A stretch of DNA of 12,563 bases from positions 1 to 12,563 of the forward strand of contig JAJDDL010000140.1 of the NCBI GenBank assembly GCA_029260335.1, written 5' to 3'. This document shows positions 7,601 to 12,563 of the stretch, in pieces; within the stretch, counting starts at the first letter, position 1, and every line of letters begins with the position of its first letter. A model generated the notes under the pieces. That model ran no database searches, was not told the DNA's origin, and saw only the letters and a program-made list of their open reading frames with translations. A program made the translations under genes and the position numbers. Source of the DNA: Phycisphaerales bacterium. Its GTDB lineage: Bacteria; Planctomycetota; Phycisphaerae; Phycisphaerales; UBA1924.

Positions 7601-8378
7601 CATAGGTCTCGGCGTAGCGCATCAGGTCGAGCCAATGCCGAGCCCAACGCTCGCCGAAACGGGGGGAGGCGAGCAGTCGATCGACGAGCCGCGGGTATGC
7701 GTCCTGGTTTGTGTCGGCGAGGAATGCTTCGATCTCGCTTGGGGTCGGAGGCATGCCTGTGAGATCGAATGAAAGCCTGCGAATGAGCGTTCGCTTGTCT
7801 GCTGGACCGGCCGGCTTGAGACCGGCTTCGACCAACCTTGAGCGCACAAAGGCGTCGATCGGATTTGCTTGCCAGCCCGGGTTGTCGACGGTTGGCACGC
7901 GCGGATTGCCGACGGGTTCGAGCGACCAGTGGCGTTCGTACTGCGCGCCTTGAGAGATCCACTGGCGCAATGTTGCGATATCTTGGTCCGTAAGCGGCTC
8001 GGCCTCGGCGGGCATGCGCCGATGGGGCTCGTGGGCTTCGATCCGCGCGATCAACAGGCTCGCGTCGGGATCGCCCGGTACGATCGCGGCGGGGCGGTTG
8101 CCGCGTTTCGCCGTTGCGTGCTCAAAGGTATCGAGGCGCAGGGCGGCTTTGCGGGTGCTGGGGTCGAAGCCGTGGCAGGCTAAGCAGTTGCCGACGAGGA
8201 TGGGGCGTACATCGTTGCCGAAGCTCACGTTGTCGGGTTGCAGCGAGGGAAGCTCAGATTCGAATGAGGGCACAGCTTGTCGGCGGACTGCGCCAACGCC
8301 GACCATCGCGCCAATAGCCAGACAAACCGGCAGCAGCCAGAGTGCCCCGCTTCGCCAACTTGCCACTGTGCTCATCAT
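4605..8378 (-). CDS. Planctomycete PSCyt1-DUF1549-DUF1553 haem protein with a tandem lectin-like insert
   Basis: Protein of 1257 residues if started at the ATG at 8378; the adjacent ATG at 8375 is equally possible, and an in-frame TTG at 8414 falls inside the likely promoter. A hydrophobic anchor lies at 11-30. A planctomycete cytochrome domain (PSCyt1) follows, with a CLACH haem motif (65-69) and the usual VPGDPDASLL and RMP. DUF1549 spans about 173-390, with LTGMPPTP, RHWLDL.RYAET and a second haem-type motif, CARCH (359-363). A long insert (about 400-945) holds two related beta-sandwich domains at 458-610 and 687-830. DUF1553 runs from about 967 to the end (SRVAVNRVWHHLFGRG, SDTYRMSS, LNDPFV). 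It is exported and membrane-anchored with covalent haem. The family is often linked with polysaccharide breakdown in planctomycetes, but its reaction is not established. Confidence 0.9.
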   Translation of the reverse strand: MMSTVASWRSGALWLLPVCLAIGAMVGVGAVRRQAVPSFESELPSLQPDNVSFGNDVRPILVGNCLACHGFDPSTRKAALRLDTFEHATAKRGNRPAAIVPGDPDASLLIARIEAHEPHRRMPAEAEPLTDQDIATLRQWISQGAQYERHWSLEPVGNPRVPTVDNPGWQANPIDAFVRSRLVEAGLKPAGPADKRTLIRRLSFDLTGMPPTPSEIEAFLADTNQDAYPRLVDRLLASPRFGERWARHWLDLMRYAETYAHEFDYPIRNAWQYRDYVIRALNADVPYDQFVTEHIAGDLVSEPRRHPQEGYNESIIGTGFWWLSQGTHSPVDVVQDEADRIDNQLDVFSKALMATTVSCARCHDHKFDPILTREYYGLASFIQSSRRQDAYLDPGGHISRSAAEMDAFQQTAADWVTNGGLRDAIPDGNEVANLLLASAEVMRGEPADGESPAIARDHVIDRFDDGTYARWTIEGEAFADGPAPVKNEPLHGEGTAKGAFLLNTHRPLHGRDTAQTDALVGKLTSPSFEIDHNYLHFLIGGGNHPGRTGLRVIVEGEVVRQATGRNGHKLRTERFDLRELQGKNATIEIIDEATGGWGNTAIDEVVLSDEPRPDRPASRSIETVAQERGVDESLLRAWVQTLQDVNPDDASDPLSPWVGAVAAGGSDPQGLIDTNKPPAPSTQTGTLLEDFGETVLGDWFATGWAMSRGLTAPGDVIGRELRLSDAQCVDSGAISAKLVGTLRSPTFQITEPFLATRARGKGVLRVIVHGYTMDEHNGLLFERAKIVVNASSWTWHVHDVRKWIGLRAHYEIIDDEAFNSIAVERLVYLPEDRAPQESSWQDALGGLGESDATLADLAQTYGQSLENVRVAKPDALGLAVANRLIAIDQADGLDESVLQAIASIEQLENNLANPMRVTAMTDGTGYDGHIYVRGGHKTPGEPAPRGFLGAFCADPSMSIANGSGRQQLARTLLDPSNPLPSRVAVNRVWHHLFGRGIVESTDDFGLLGKSPTHPKLLDHLAHRFTTEMDWSLKALVREIVLSDTYRMSSGPPEAQALEIDPRNLLLSVREPRRLDGESIRDAILLISGRLNEEMYGPSVPLHLTGFMTGRGRPGRSGPLDGNGRRSIYQEIRRNFPSPMMQAFDTPNPHSTIGKRSVSNVPAQSLILLNDPFVAEQAALLAQRVMAEQEDAGFRVIRLYELVLGRGPSRKELSAASSFVTEQTLMHETTGKSDDPEASAWADLAHVFLNLKEFVFLR
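5889..7007 (-). repeat. Two tandem lectin-like beta-sandwich domains inside the haem protein
   Basis: Copy 1 (residues 458-610) starts DRFDDGTYARWTIEGEAF and contains LTSPSFEI, FLIGGGNHPG, LRVIVEGEVVRQATG, TIEIIDEATGGWG and a final IDEVVLSDEP. Copy 2 (687-830) starts EDFGETVLGDWFATGWAM and contains LRSPTFQI, LRVIVHG, YEIIDDEAF and a final VERLVYLPED. The order of motifs is the same, so the pair is a duplication. Copy 1 keeps the GGG and GGWG signatures common in levanase-associated and other planctomycete carbohydrate-related domains; copy 2 has lost both. A hydrophilic linker of about 75 residues separates them. Confidence 0.65.
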
Positions 8379-8386
8379 GAGAGAGC

Positions 8387-8414
8387 AGTATAGTGCCGAG
8401 GCCTTCGAGCGCAA
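8387..8414 (-). promoter_or_regulatory. Likely promoter of the haem protein/DUF1501 operon
   Basis: On the minus strand TTGCGC (8414-8409) and TATACT (8392-8387) are 16 bases apart. TATACT matches the -10 consensus at five of six positions. Its downstream edge is only eight bases from the ATG at 8378, so the transcript would start at or next to the start codon. No ribosome site is present between box and start. Confidence 0.45.
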
Positions 8415-8441
8415 AGCGGGGAATTCGGGCGTCGCGAAGTC

Positions 8442-9035
8442 CTATCCGGCAACCCGCGGCTCTGAACTCCGGCGATCACCGGTAGGGCTCTTGATTCGAT
8501 TCCAGGGCATCTTTGCGAGCGCCTTGGCCATGCCGCACCAGCCCGTGGTGCCGGCGAAGACGAGGCCGCAACCGATGAACGCGGGGAGTATGAGCAGCCA
8601 AGGCGAAACGAATGCGCCGAGCGCGACGCCCAAGGCGACCAATGACCCAGCGGTGATCTGGACTTGGCGCATTACATCTAGTTTCGGCCCAGAGGATGAG
8701 CGTTCGCATGGTCGTCCGCTGGCTTTCCACGCGTCGATGCCGCCGGCCAGGTGGAACGCGGGGCTGTCTGCTTGCGCGAACCGCTCGGCGGCGGTCTTCG
8801 ATCGCACGCCTGTCCGGCAATGGAATACCACTCGCTTGTCTGCATGGGCTGATCGGAGTTGATCGGGATCGAGCTTGGCGAGTGGCCCGTGCGTAGTGCC
8901 TGGGATGCTCTCGCTTGCGCGTTCGAAGTCTTCGCGAACATCGATGAGGACGGTGTCCCCTTCGCTCAACCAGCTCTCGAGCATCTCGGGGTCTACTTCA
9001 ACGACGCTTGCCTGGTCTGATGTTTCTCTGGTCAC
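8442..9035 (-). CDS. Rhodanese with DUF2892 membrane hairpin (YgaP-like sulfurtransferase)
   Basis: Protein of 197 residues from a GTG at 9035 with AGGGAG (9047-9042) six bases upstream. A rhodanese domain covers about 10-110: VLIDVRED at 29-36, the active-site loop CRTGVRS with the catalytic Cys73, and LAGGIDAWK at 96-104. A short linker leads to DUF2892 (about 122-180), seen as MRQVQITAGS, two hydrophobic helices (about 128-144 and 145-163) and GTTGWCGMAKALAKMPWNR. This is the layout of E. coli YgaP, an inner-membrane sulfurtransferase with the rhodanese on the cytoplasmic side. Cys156 and Cys167 lie in the membrane part. The gene follows the CstB-like gene by 12 bases and its ribosome site abuts that stop, so the two are co-translated. 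The likely role is moving sulfane sulfur at the membrane. Confidence 0.9.
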   Translation of the reverse strand: MTRETSDQASVVEVDPEMLESWLSEGDTVLIDVREDFERASESIPGTTHGPLAKLDPDQLRSAHADKRVVFHCRTGVRSKTAAERFAQADSPAFHLAGGIDAWKASGRPCERSSSGPKLDVMRQVQITAGSLVALGVALGAFVSPWLLILPAFIGCGLVFAGTTGWCGMAKALAKMPWNRIKSPTGDRRSSEPRVAG

Positions 9036-9047
9036 CGGGGTCTCCCT

Positions 9048-10478
9048 CTAATGCTCTGCAGTCTCCAACTCCCACGCGAGGATGCCACCCTTGAGGTTGA
9101 CCACCTGGAATCCCTGGCGTTGCAGGAACGCCGCCGAGCGTGCCGAGCGAATGCCGGTTCGGCAGTTGATCAGGATCCTCGCATCGCGCGGTACTTCTTC
9201 CAGCCGAGAGGCCAAACGGGTATGGGCGATGTTGATCGCGCCCGGCAAACGGCTTTCTGCGAACTCGGTCGCTCGGCGAACATCAAGCACCTGCGTTTGC
9301 TCGGCTTCCATCATCCTCGCCGCTTCGCTCGCGTCGACTTGCGCGGTGGCAACCAGCGCGTGCGTGCCGTCGGCGTAGAGCTCCAACTGCGATGCATCAA
9401 ACCAGCCACGGATGTTGTCCAGGCCGACCCGAACCAACTCTCGAACAGCTCGATCCACGAGCCCGGGCTCAATGATGAGATAGATCGCGTCGTTCTCTGC
9501 GATAAACGACCCGGCGTCGGTATTGAAAGAGCTTTCCAGGCCAATCGAGAGCGCTCCGGGGACATGGCCGGATGCAAATGCCTCCCATGGGCGCGTATCG
9601 ATCAAGGCGCTGGCCTTTGTGTCCAGCCGCCGAAGTTCCTCGGGCGACATCTGCTCGGGCGTGGGCAGCTTGCCGAGCACCTTCGGGCCTTCCTTGTTGA
9701 CGCGCTTCATGGTCGCGAAGTACAACGGTGGCTCGGGTTGTCCGCTGAGGATGAAATCGACAAATCCCTGCTCATCGCCCGCTGCGCGGATCGCGGGGTT
9801 GAAGCGTCGTTCGTAGCCAACGGTGCTCATGGGGACGGCGCCGAGAGCCTTGCCGCACGCGCTGCCTGCGCCATGCGCGGGCCAGACTTGGACGAAGTCG
9901 GGGATTGCGTCGAGCTTACGGACCGTCCGGAACAGGCGTCGCGCCGAGGGCTCTCGCGCCCCGGCTTGGCCCGCGGCGGTTTCTAGAAGATCCGGGCGGC
10001 CGAGATCGCCTACGAACACAAAGTCGCCGGTCGCGATCGCGATGGGTTCGTCTGCGCCGCCGCCGCGATCGGTCACCAGGAACATGATGTGCTCGGGCGT
10101 GTGCCCGGGAGTGTGGATGGTGCGAAACTGGATCTGGCCGATGGAGAAGCTGTCGCCGTCTTTGAGCAGCCGGTGCTCGTAGCTCCCGCCGCCAGTTTTC
10201 TTGTCGAGCCACTGGTACTTCCAGTCGGCATCGCCCTCGTCGGACACGTACACGGTGCAGCCGACGCGCTCGGCGAGCTCTCTGGATCCAGACACGAAGT
10301 CTGCGTGGATGTGCGTCTCGGCGACCGCGATGATCCGCAGCTCATTCTCCCGCGCGAGATTGATGTACCTGTCGACATCCCGCTCGGGGTCGATCACGAT
10401 CGCCTCGCCCGAGCGCTGACAGCCGATTACATACGCGGCCTGCGCGAGCCCCTCGTCATAGATCATCCGCATGAACAT
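9048..10478 (-). CDS. CstB-like persulfide dioxygenase/sulfurtransferase: metallo-beta-lactamase, pseudorhodanese, rhodanese
   Basis: Protein of 476 residues; the ATG at 10478 has GGGAG at a normal distance upstream. The metallo-beta-lactamase domain fills about 1-245. By analogy with ETHE1 and CstB, the Fe(II) ligands would be His56 in THIHADF, His126 in HTPGHTPEH and Asp152 in ATGDFVFVGD. AHGAGSACGK (201-210) is also typical. The His normally following Asp60 in the HxHxDH motif is Phe61, in keeping with a single iron. A middle rhodanese fold (about 283-375) keeps LIDTRPWEAFASGHVPGA but has IIEPGL where the Cys loop should be, so it cannot act as a sulfurtransferase. The C-terminal rhodanese (about 385-473) has Cys439 in NCRTGIRS. 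Characterised relatives oxidise low-molecular-weight persulfide and make thiosulfate. It is cytoplasmic, since no signal peptide is seen. Confidence 0.88.
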   Translation of the reverse strand: MFMRMIYDEGLAQAAYVIGCQRSGEAIVIDPERDVDRYINLARENELRIIAVAETHIHADFVSGSRELAERVGCTVYVSDEGDADWKYQWLDKKTGGGSYEHRLLKDGDSFSIGQIQFRTIHTPGHTPEHIMFLVTDRGGGADEPIAIATGDFVFVGDLGRPDLLETAAGQAGAREPSARRLFRTVRKLDAIPDFVQVWPAHGAGSACGKALGAVPMSTVGYERRFNPAIRAAGDEQGFVDFILSGQPEPPLYFATMKRVNKEGPKVLGKLPTPEQMSPEELRRLDTKASALIDTRPWEAFASGHVPGALSIGLESSFNTDAGSFIAENDAIYLIIEPGLVDRAVRELVRVGLDNIRGWFDASQLELYADGTHALVATAQVDASEAARMMEAEQTQVLDVRRATEFAESRLPGAINIAHTRLASRLEEVPRDARILINCRTGIRSARSAAFLQRQGFQVVNLKGGILAWELETAEH

Positions 10479-10504
10479 GCCGGTCTCCCAAGCGTCACTT
10501 TCTC

Positions 10505-10520
10505 ACACCCTATTCTAGAA
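10505..10520. promoter_or_regulatory. Divergent promoter region between the persulfide operon and holB
   Basis: The 61 bases between the two divergent starts hold a TTCTAGAA palindrome (10513-10520). Read leftward it gives TAGAAT (10517-10512, five of six to a -10 box), whose transcript would have about 27 bases of leader with a good ribosome site. Read rightward it gives TATTCT (10511-10516), a weaker -10. Neither has a clear -35. The two genes may therefore share overlapping promoters. Confidence 0.3.
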
Positions 10521-10539
10521 CCGACGCTACCCTGCCTCC

Positions 10540-11673
10540 GTGGCAAAACGCACCAAGAAACCAAAGACCCCGAAGGAGATCCCGCTCGAGGCGACTCCCT
10601 ACAGGCCCTATTCCCATGCTCCACACCTGGGCGACATCGTCGGCCAGGACCGGGCGCTTGCCATCCTGGACAGTGCCGTGCAATCGGGCAAGGTGCACCA
10701 CGCCTGGATCTTCCAGGGCCCCGAGGGTGTCGGTAAGTTCTCAACCGCTCTGGCACTCGCTCGGGTTCTGCTCGATCCAAGCTCTGCGGTGGATCTCTCT
10801 GGCCAGATCCGGCCGGACCCAGAGAGCCAGACTCAGCACCTAATCGAGGCCGGGGCTCATCCTGACCTGCACGTGATTCGGCGGACACTCGCGGTCTACA
10901 GCCGCGATGCCCGCACCCGTGGGGCGAAGCAGACCAACATTCCGTTGGACGTCATCCGCGAGTTTCTGCTCGAACCGGCGGCTCGCACCAGACAACTCTC
11001 CGGCGAAAGCCCAGTCCACAAGGTCCTGATCGCCGATGAGGCTCACCACTTGGCTCCGGCGGGTCAGAACGCGATGCTCAAGACCCTGGAAGAGCCGCCC
11101 GAGGGGACTGTCATCATCTTGATCACGAGCCGAGAGTCTCGGCTGCTGACGACGGTTCGGAGTCGTTGCCAACGCGTGGCGTTTGCGCCGCTCGATCAGT
11201 CGGCCATGCGAGAAGTGCTTGCAAAACAGGGCGTGGAGCCGAGCCCTTGGCTTTTGGAGATGGCCGATGGCTCGCCGGGCGAGTTGCTGCGGATGACCGA
11301 TCTGGGGATCGATGATTGGCAACAAACGCTGGAGCCCATGCTTGAGGAACTTGCCCGGGGGCGGTTTCCGGTGGCGTTTGGGACAGCCACGGCCGCGCTT
11401 ATCGAATCTGCTGCCAAGGCCATGATCGAGGGCGACTCGCGTGCGAGCAAGGAATCGGCGAATCGCGAGGCATTGGCAATTCTCCTGCGGATCATCGCCA
11501 AGACAGCCCGCAACGCGATGCTCGCCCAGCCCGATCATGCCGAGCTTTGGGCCGGGGCTGCTGAAGCGATCCGCTCGGCTGAGATTCTTGTTGTTCAGAA
11601 TGTCAACATGGCCTTTGTCATGGACCGGCTCGCGCTGGGCTTGCATGATGCGCTGGCGGGCCAGGCGGTCTAA
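10540..11673 (+). CDS. holB: DNA polymerase III delta-prime subunit (clamp-loader AAA+ ATPase)
   Basis: Protein of 377 residues from a GTG at 10540, the only usable start before the conserved region; no ribosome site is visible. The clamp-loader AAA+ module is clear: a lead-in LGDIVGQDRA (30-39), Walker A GPEGVGKFS (60-68), Walker B-type IADEAHHL (164-171), the NAMLKTLEEPP motif (177-187) and the sensor and arginine-finger region TSRESRLLTTVRSRC with SRC at 208-210. The segment after Walker A, where many homologues carry a four-cysteine zinc module before AGAHPDL, has no cysteine here. Walker A and the DEAH motif are intact, whereas E. coli delta-prime has lost ATP binding, so a DnaX-like role cannot be wholly excluded. 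The rest forms helical collar-type sequence. It loads the sliding clamp in replication. Confidence 0.85.
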   Translation: MAKRTKKPKTPKEIPLEATPYRPYSHAPHLGDIVGQDRALAILDSAVQSGKVHHAWIFQGPEGVGKFSTALALARVLLDPSSAVDLSGQIRPDPESQTQHLIEAGAHPDLHVIRRTLAVYSRDARTRGAKQTNIPLDVIREFLLEPAARTRQLSGESPVHKVLIADEAHHLAPAGQNAMLKTLEEPPEGTVIILITSRESRLLTTVRSRCQRVAFAPLDQSAMREVLAKQGVEPSPWLLEMADGSPGELLRMTDLGIDDWQQTLEPMLEELARGRFPVAFGTATAALIESAAKAMIEGDSRASKESANREALAILLRIIAKTARNAMLAQPDHAELWAGAAEAIRSAEILVVQNVNMAFVMDRLALGLHDALAGQAV

Positions 11674-11757
11674 GGACTCTCATCCCGTGAGGTCGCGTCA
11701 AAGCCGTTGTCGGTACGCGATGGGGCCCAATTCCTAATTACCGCCCGACCTGGAGAA

Positions 11758-11776
11758 GGCGGGGTGAACCCCCGCC
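11758..11776. terminator. GC-rich hairpin downstream of holB
   Basis: GGCGGGG-TGAAC-CCCCGCC is a perfect 7-base-pair stem with a 5-base loop, 84 bases after the holB stop. It is followed by CTAGAATCC and not by a T run. It may slow or end transcription, or be a copy of a dispersed GC-rich palindrome. Confidence 0.4.
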
Positions 11777-11781
11777 CTAGA

Positions 11782-11817
11782 ATCCGGAGCCAAGGACTGG
11801 TCCCCGATGGTCCGGAT
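11782..11817 (+). promoter_or_regulatory. Structured RNA element in the leader of fabH
   Basis: ATCCGGA (11782-11788) pairs exactly with TCCGGAT (11811-11817). Inside, CCA (11790-11792) can pair with TGG (11808-11810), and GGA (11794-11796) with TCC (11801-11803). The result is an imperfect 36-base hairpin that starts six bases after the GC-rich hairpin and ends 26 bases before the AAGGAGG ribosome site. There is no T run. It could belong to the end of the holB transcript or control fabH. It matches no riboswitch class I know. Confidence 0.4.
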
Positions 11818-11843
11818 CTGGCAGCAGCAACGCGCAAACAAGT

Positions 11844-11850
11844 AAGGAGG
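11844..11850 (+). promoter_or_regulatory. Strong ribosome binding site before fabH
   Basis: AAGGAGG is a near-perfect Shine-Dalgarno sequence. The codon at normal spacing (11857) is ATC, in frame with fabH. The first canonical in-frame start, GTG, is 21 bases downstream at 11872, which is too far for ordinary use. Confidence 0.6.
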
Positions 11851-11871
11851 CGCGTCATCGATCACTCTTAC

Positions 11872-12563
11872 GTGGCAACAAAGCCCTCTAATGCACTGAT
11901 AGCTCCGAACCCCGGCGATGCGCTTGGCGTTGCTATTGCCGGCCTGGAGTACTACCTCCCCGAAGAAGTTATCACCAACGCCGACCTTGCCACCATGGTC
12001 GATACGTCCGACGACTGGATTGTCGCTCGCACGGGTATCCATCAGCGCCATCGGGCCTCGACCACGCAAGCAACGAGTGACCTCGCGATCCACGCGGCGC
12101 GCGGTGCCCTTGAGCGAGCGGGTCTGAACGCGACCGAGCTCGACATGATCCTCGTCGCGACCGCAACGCCCGACTCGCCCGTTCCGGCGGTCTCTTGCAT
12201 TATCCAAGAGGACCTTGGCGCAAAGCAAGCCGCGGCGATGGACCTTGGCGCAGGGTGCTCAGGATTCCTGTTCGCGTTGCATACCGCCGCTTGCTTTGTT
12301 CGCGCCGGCGCAGCCCAGCGTGTCCTGGTTGTCGGCGCAGAGACCTTGACTCGGGTTACGGATTACTCCGACCGGCGTTCGTGCATTCTGTTCGGCGATG
12401 GCGCGGGTGCCGCGGTGGTGACGTCGTGCGATGCGATCGAGCCCAGCCGCGAGGCGAATCTGCAAACACCCCCGGGCGATCGGCTCGAACTGCTCTATTC
12501 GTGGCTCGGCACCGACGGCGGGCACGCGCATCTCATCGAGATTCCCGGTGGGGGCAGCCGCCA
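11872..12563 (+). CDS. fabH: Beta-ketoacyl-ACP synthase III (KAS III), 3' end missing
   Basis: About 230 codons are present before the window ends; the family is usually 310-350 residues. The enzyme condenses acetyl-CoA with malonyl-ACP to begin fatty acid synthesis in the cytoplasm. Landmarks, numbered from the GTG at 11872, are GLEYYLPEEVITN near the N-terminus, DTSDDWIVARTGI, MILVATATPDSPVP, the catalytic Cys129 in GAGCSGFLFAL, LFGDGAGAAVV and IPGGGSR at the cut edge. The His and Asn of the catalytic triad lie beyond the window. The start is uncertain: the frame is open all the way back to the holB stop, a strong AAGGAGG lies at 11844-11850, and only an ATC is properly spaced after it. With GTG the protein has an extension of about 18 residues before the conserved core. 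A structured spacer separates it from holB on the same strand. Confidence 0.9.
   Translation, partial: MATKPSNALIAPNPGDALGVAIAGLEYYLPEEVITNADLATMVDTSDDWIVARTGIHQRHRASTTQATSDLAIHAARGALERAGLNATELDMILVATATPDSPVPAVSCIIQEDLGAKQAAAMDLGAGCSGFLFALHTAACFVRAGAAQRVLVVGAETLTRVTDYSDRRSCILFGDGAGAAVVTSCDAIEPSREANLQTPPGDRLELLYSWLGTDGGHAHLIEIPGGGSR

Noticed and set aside
8379..8414. A 12-codon N-terminal extension of the haem protein from a TTG at 8414.
   Set aside because: There is no ribosome site before the TTG, and the extension coincides with a plausible -35 and -10 pair. The ATG at 8378 gives a normal N-terminal anchor.
8014..8862. A 282-codon plus-strand open frame opposite the haem protein and the rhodanese.
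   Set aside because: It spans the intergenic promoter and both genes in antisense; the minus-strand proteins carry clear family motifs.
9051..9986. A 311-codon plus-strand open frame opposite the CstB-like gene.
   Set aside because: The minus-strand protein is conserved throughout; the plus-strand product shows no domain.
10840..11646. A 268-codon minus-strand open frame opposite holB.
   Set aside because: holB has Walker A, DEAH and SRC motifs; the antisense product is rich in Arg and Pro and unrecognised.
11674..11871. The open frame continuing from the holB stop into fabH, considered as a long N-terminal extension or a holB-fabH readthrough.
   Set aside because: The predicted peptide lacks family similarity, and the stretch contains two hairpins and a ribosome site typical of non-coding spacer.
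1..12563. CRISPR arrays, tRNA or rRNA genes, transposases, integrases, toxin-antitoxin or defence genes.
   Set aside because: None was seen on either strand. All strong coding signals are accounted for by envelope, sulfur, replication and lipid genes.

Overview
The window looks like chromosomal DNA from a planctomycete, most likely of the class Phycisphaerae. The base composition is GC-rich. Lineage-typical markers are a fused PSCyt1/DUF1549/DUF1553 haem protein next to a DUF1501 Tat protein, a PEP-CTERM-like exported protein with a VPAPG tail, a pilin-like protein of the planctomycete type, and a secreted protein ending in two dockerin-like repeats followed by Gly-Cys. No taxon was assigned by database search.

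Layout, left to right. At 2-91 there may be the tail of an upstream gene. From 156 to 3151 four plus-strand genes encode envelope or surface proteins: a PEP-CTERM-like protein, a pilin-like protein, a small single-pass membrane protein overlapping it by 11 bases, and a secreted beta-sandwich protein with the dockerin-like tail, which has its own likely promoter. Nine bases further on they meet, tail to tail, a run of four minus-strand genes read from 10478 down to 3161. The first pair is a CstB-like metallo-beta-lactamase/pseudorhodanese/rhodanese protein and a YgaP-like rhodanese with a DUF2892 membrane hairpin; together they look like a persulfide or sulfide-handling operon. The second pair is the 1257-residue haem protein and the DUF1501 protein, seven bases apart, with their own likely promoter just upstream of the haem gene. 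Divergent from the run, from 10540, is a DNA polymerase III delta-prime (HolB-type) gene. After a 198-base spacer holding two hairpins comes fabH (beta-ketoacyl-ACP synthase III), cut off by the window end.

How the genes may work together. The persulfide pair would oxidise or transfer sulfane sulfur in the cytoplasm and at the inner membrane. The haem protein/DUF1501 pair is exported and typical of planctomycete outer-compartment modules of unproved function, often discussed with polysaccharide use. The plus-strand set uses three different export or anchoring signals. holB and fabH are housekeeping genes.

I found no CRISPR array, tRNA, rRNA, insertion sequence or phage gene. I do not see a convincing new defence or mobile system. 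The points most worth checking are the tandem lectin-like insert in the haem protein, the apparent leaderless promoter in front of it, the odd start of fabH with its structured leader, and the non-catalytic middle domain of the CstB-like enzyme.
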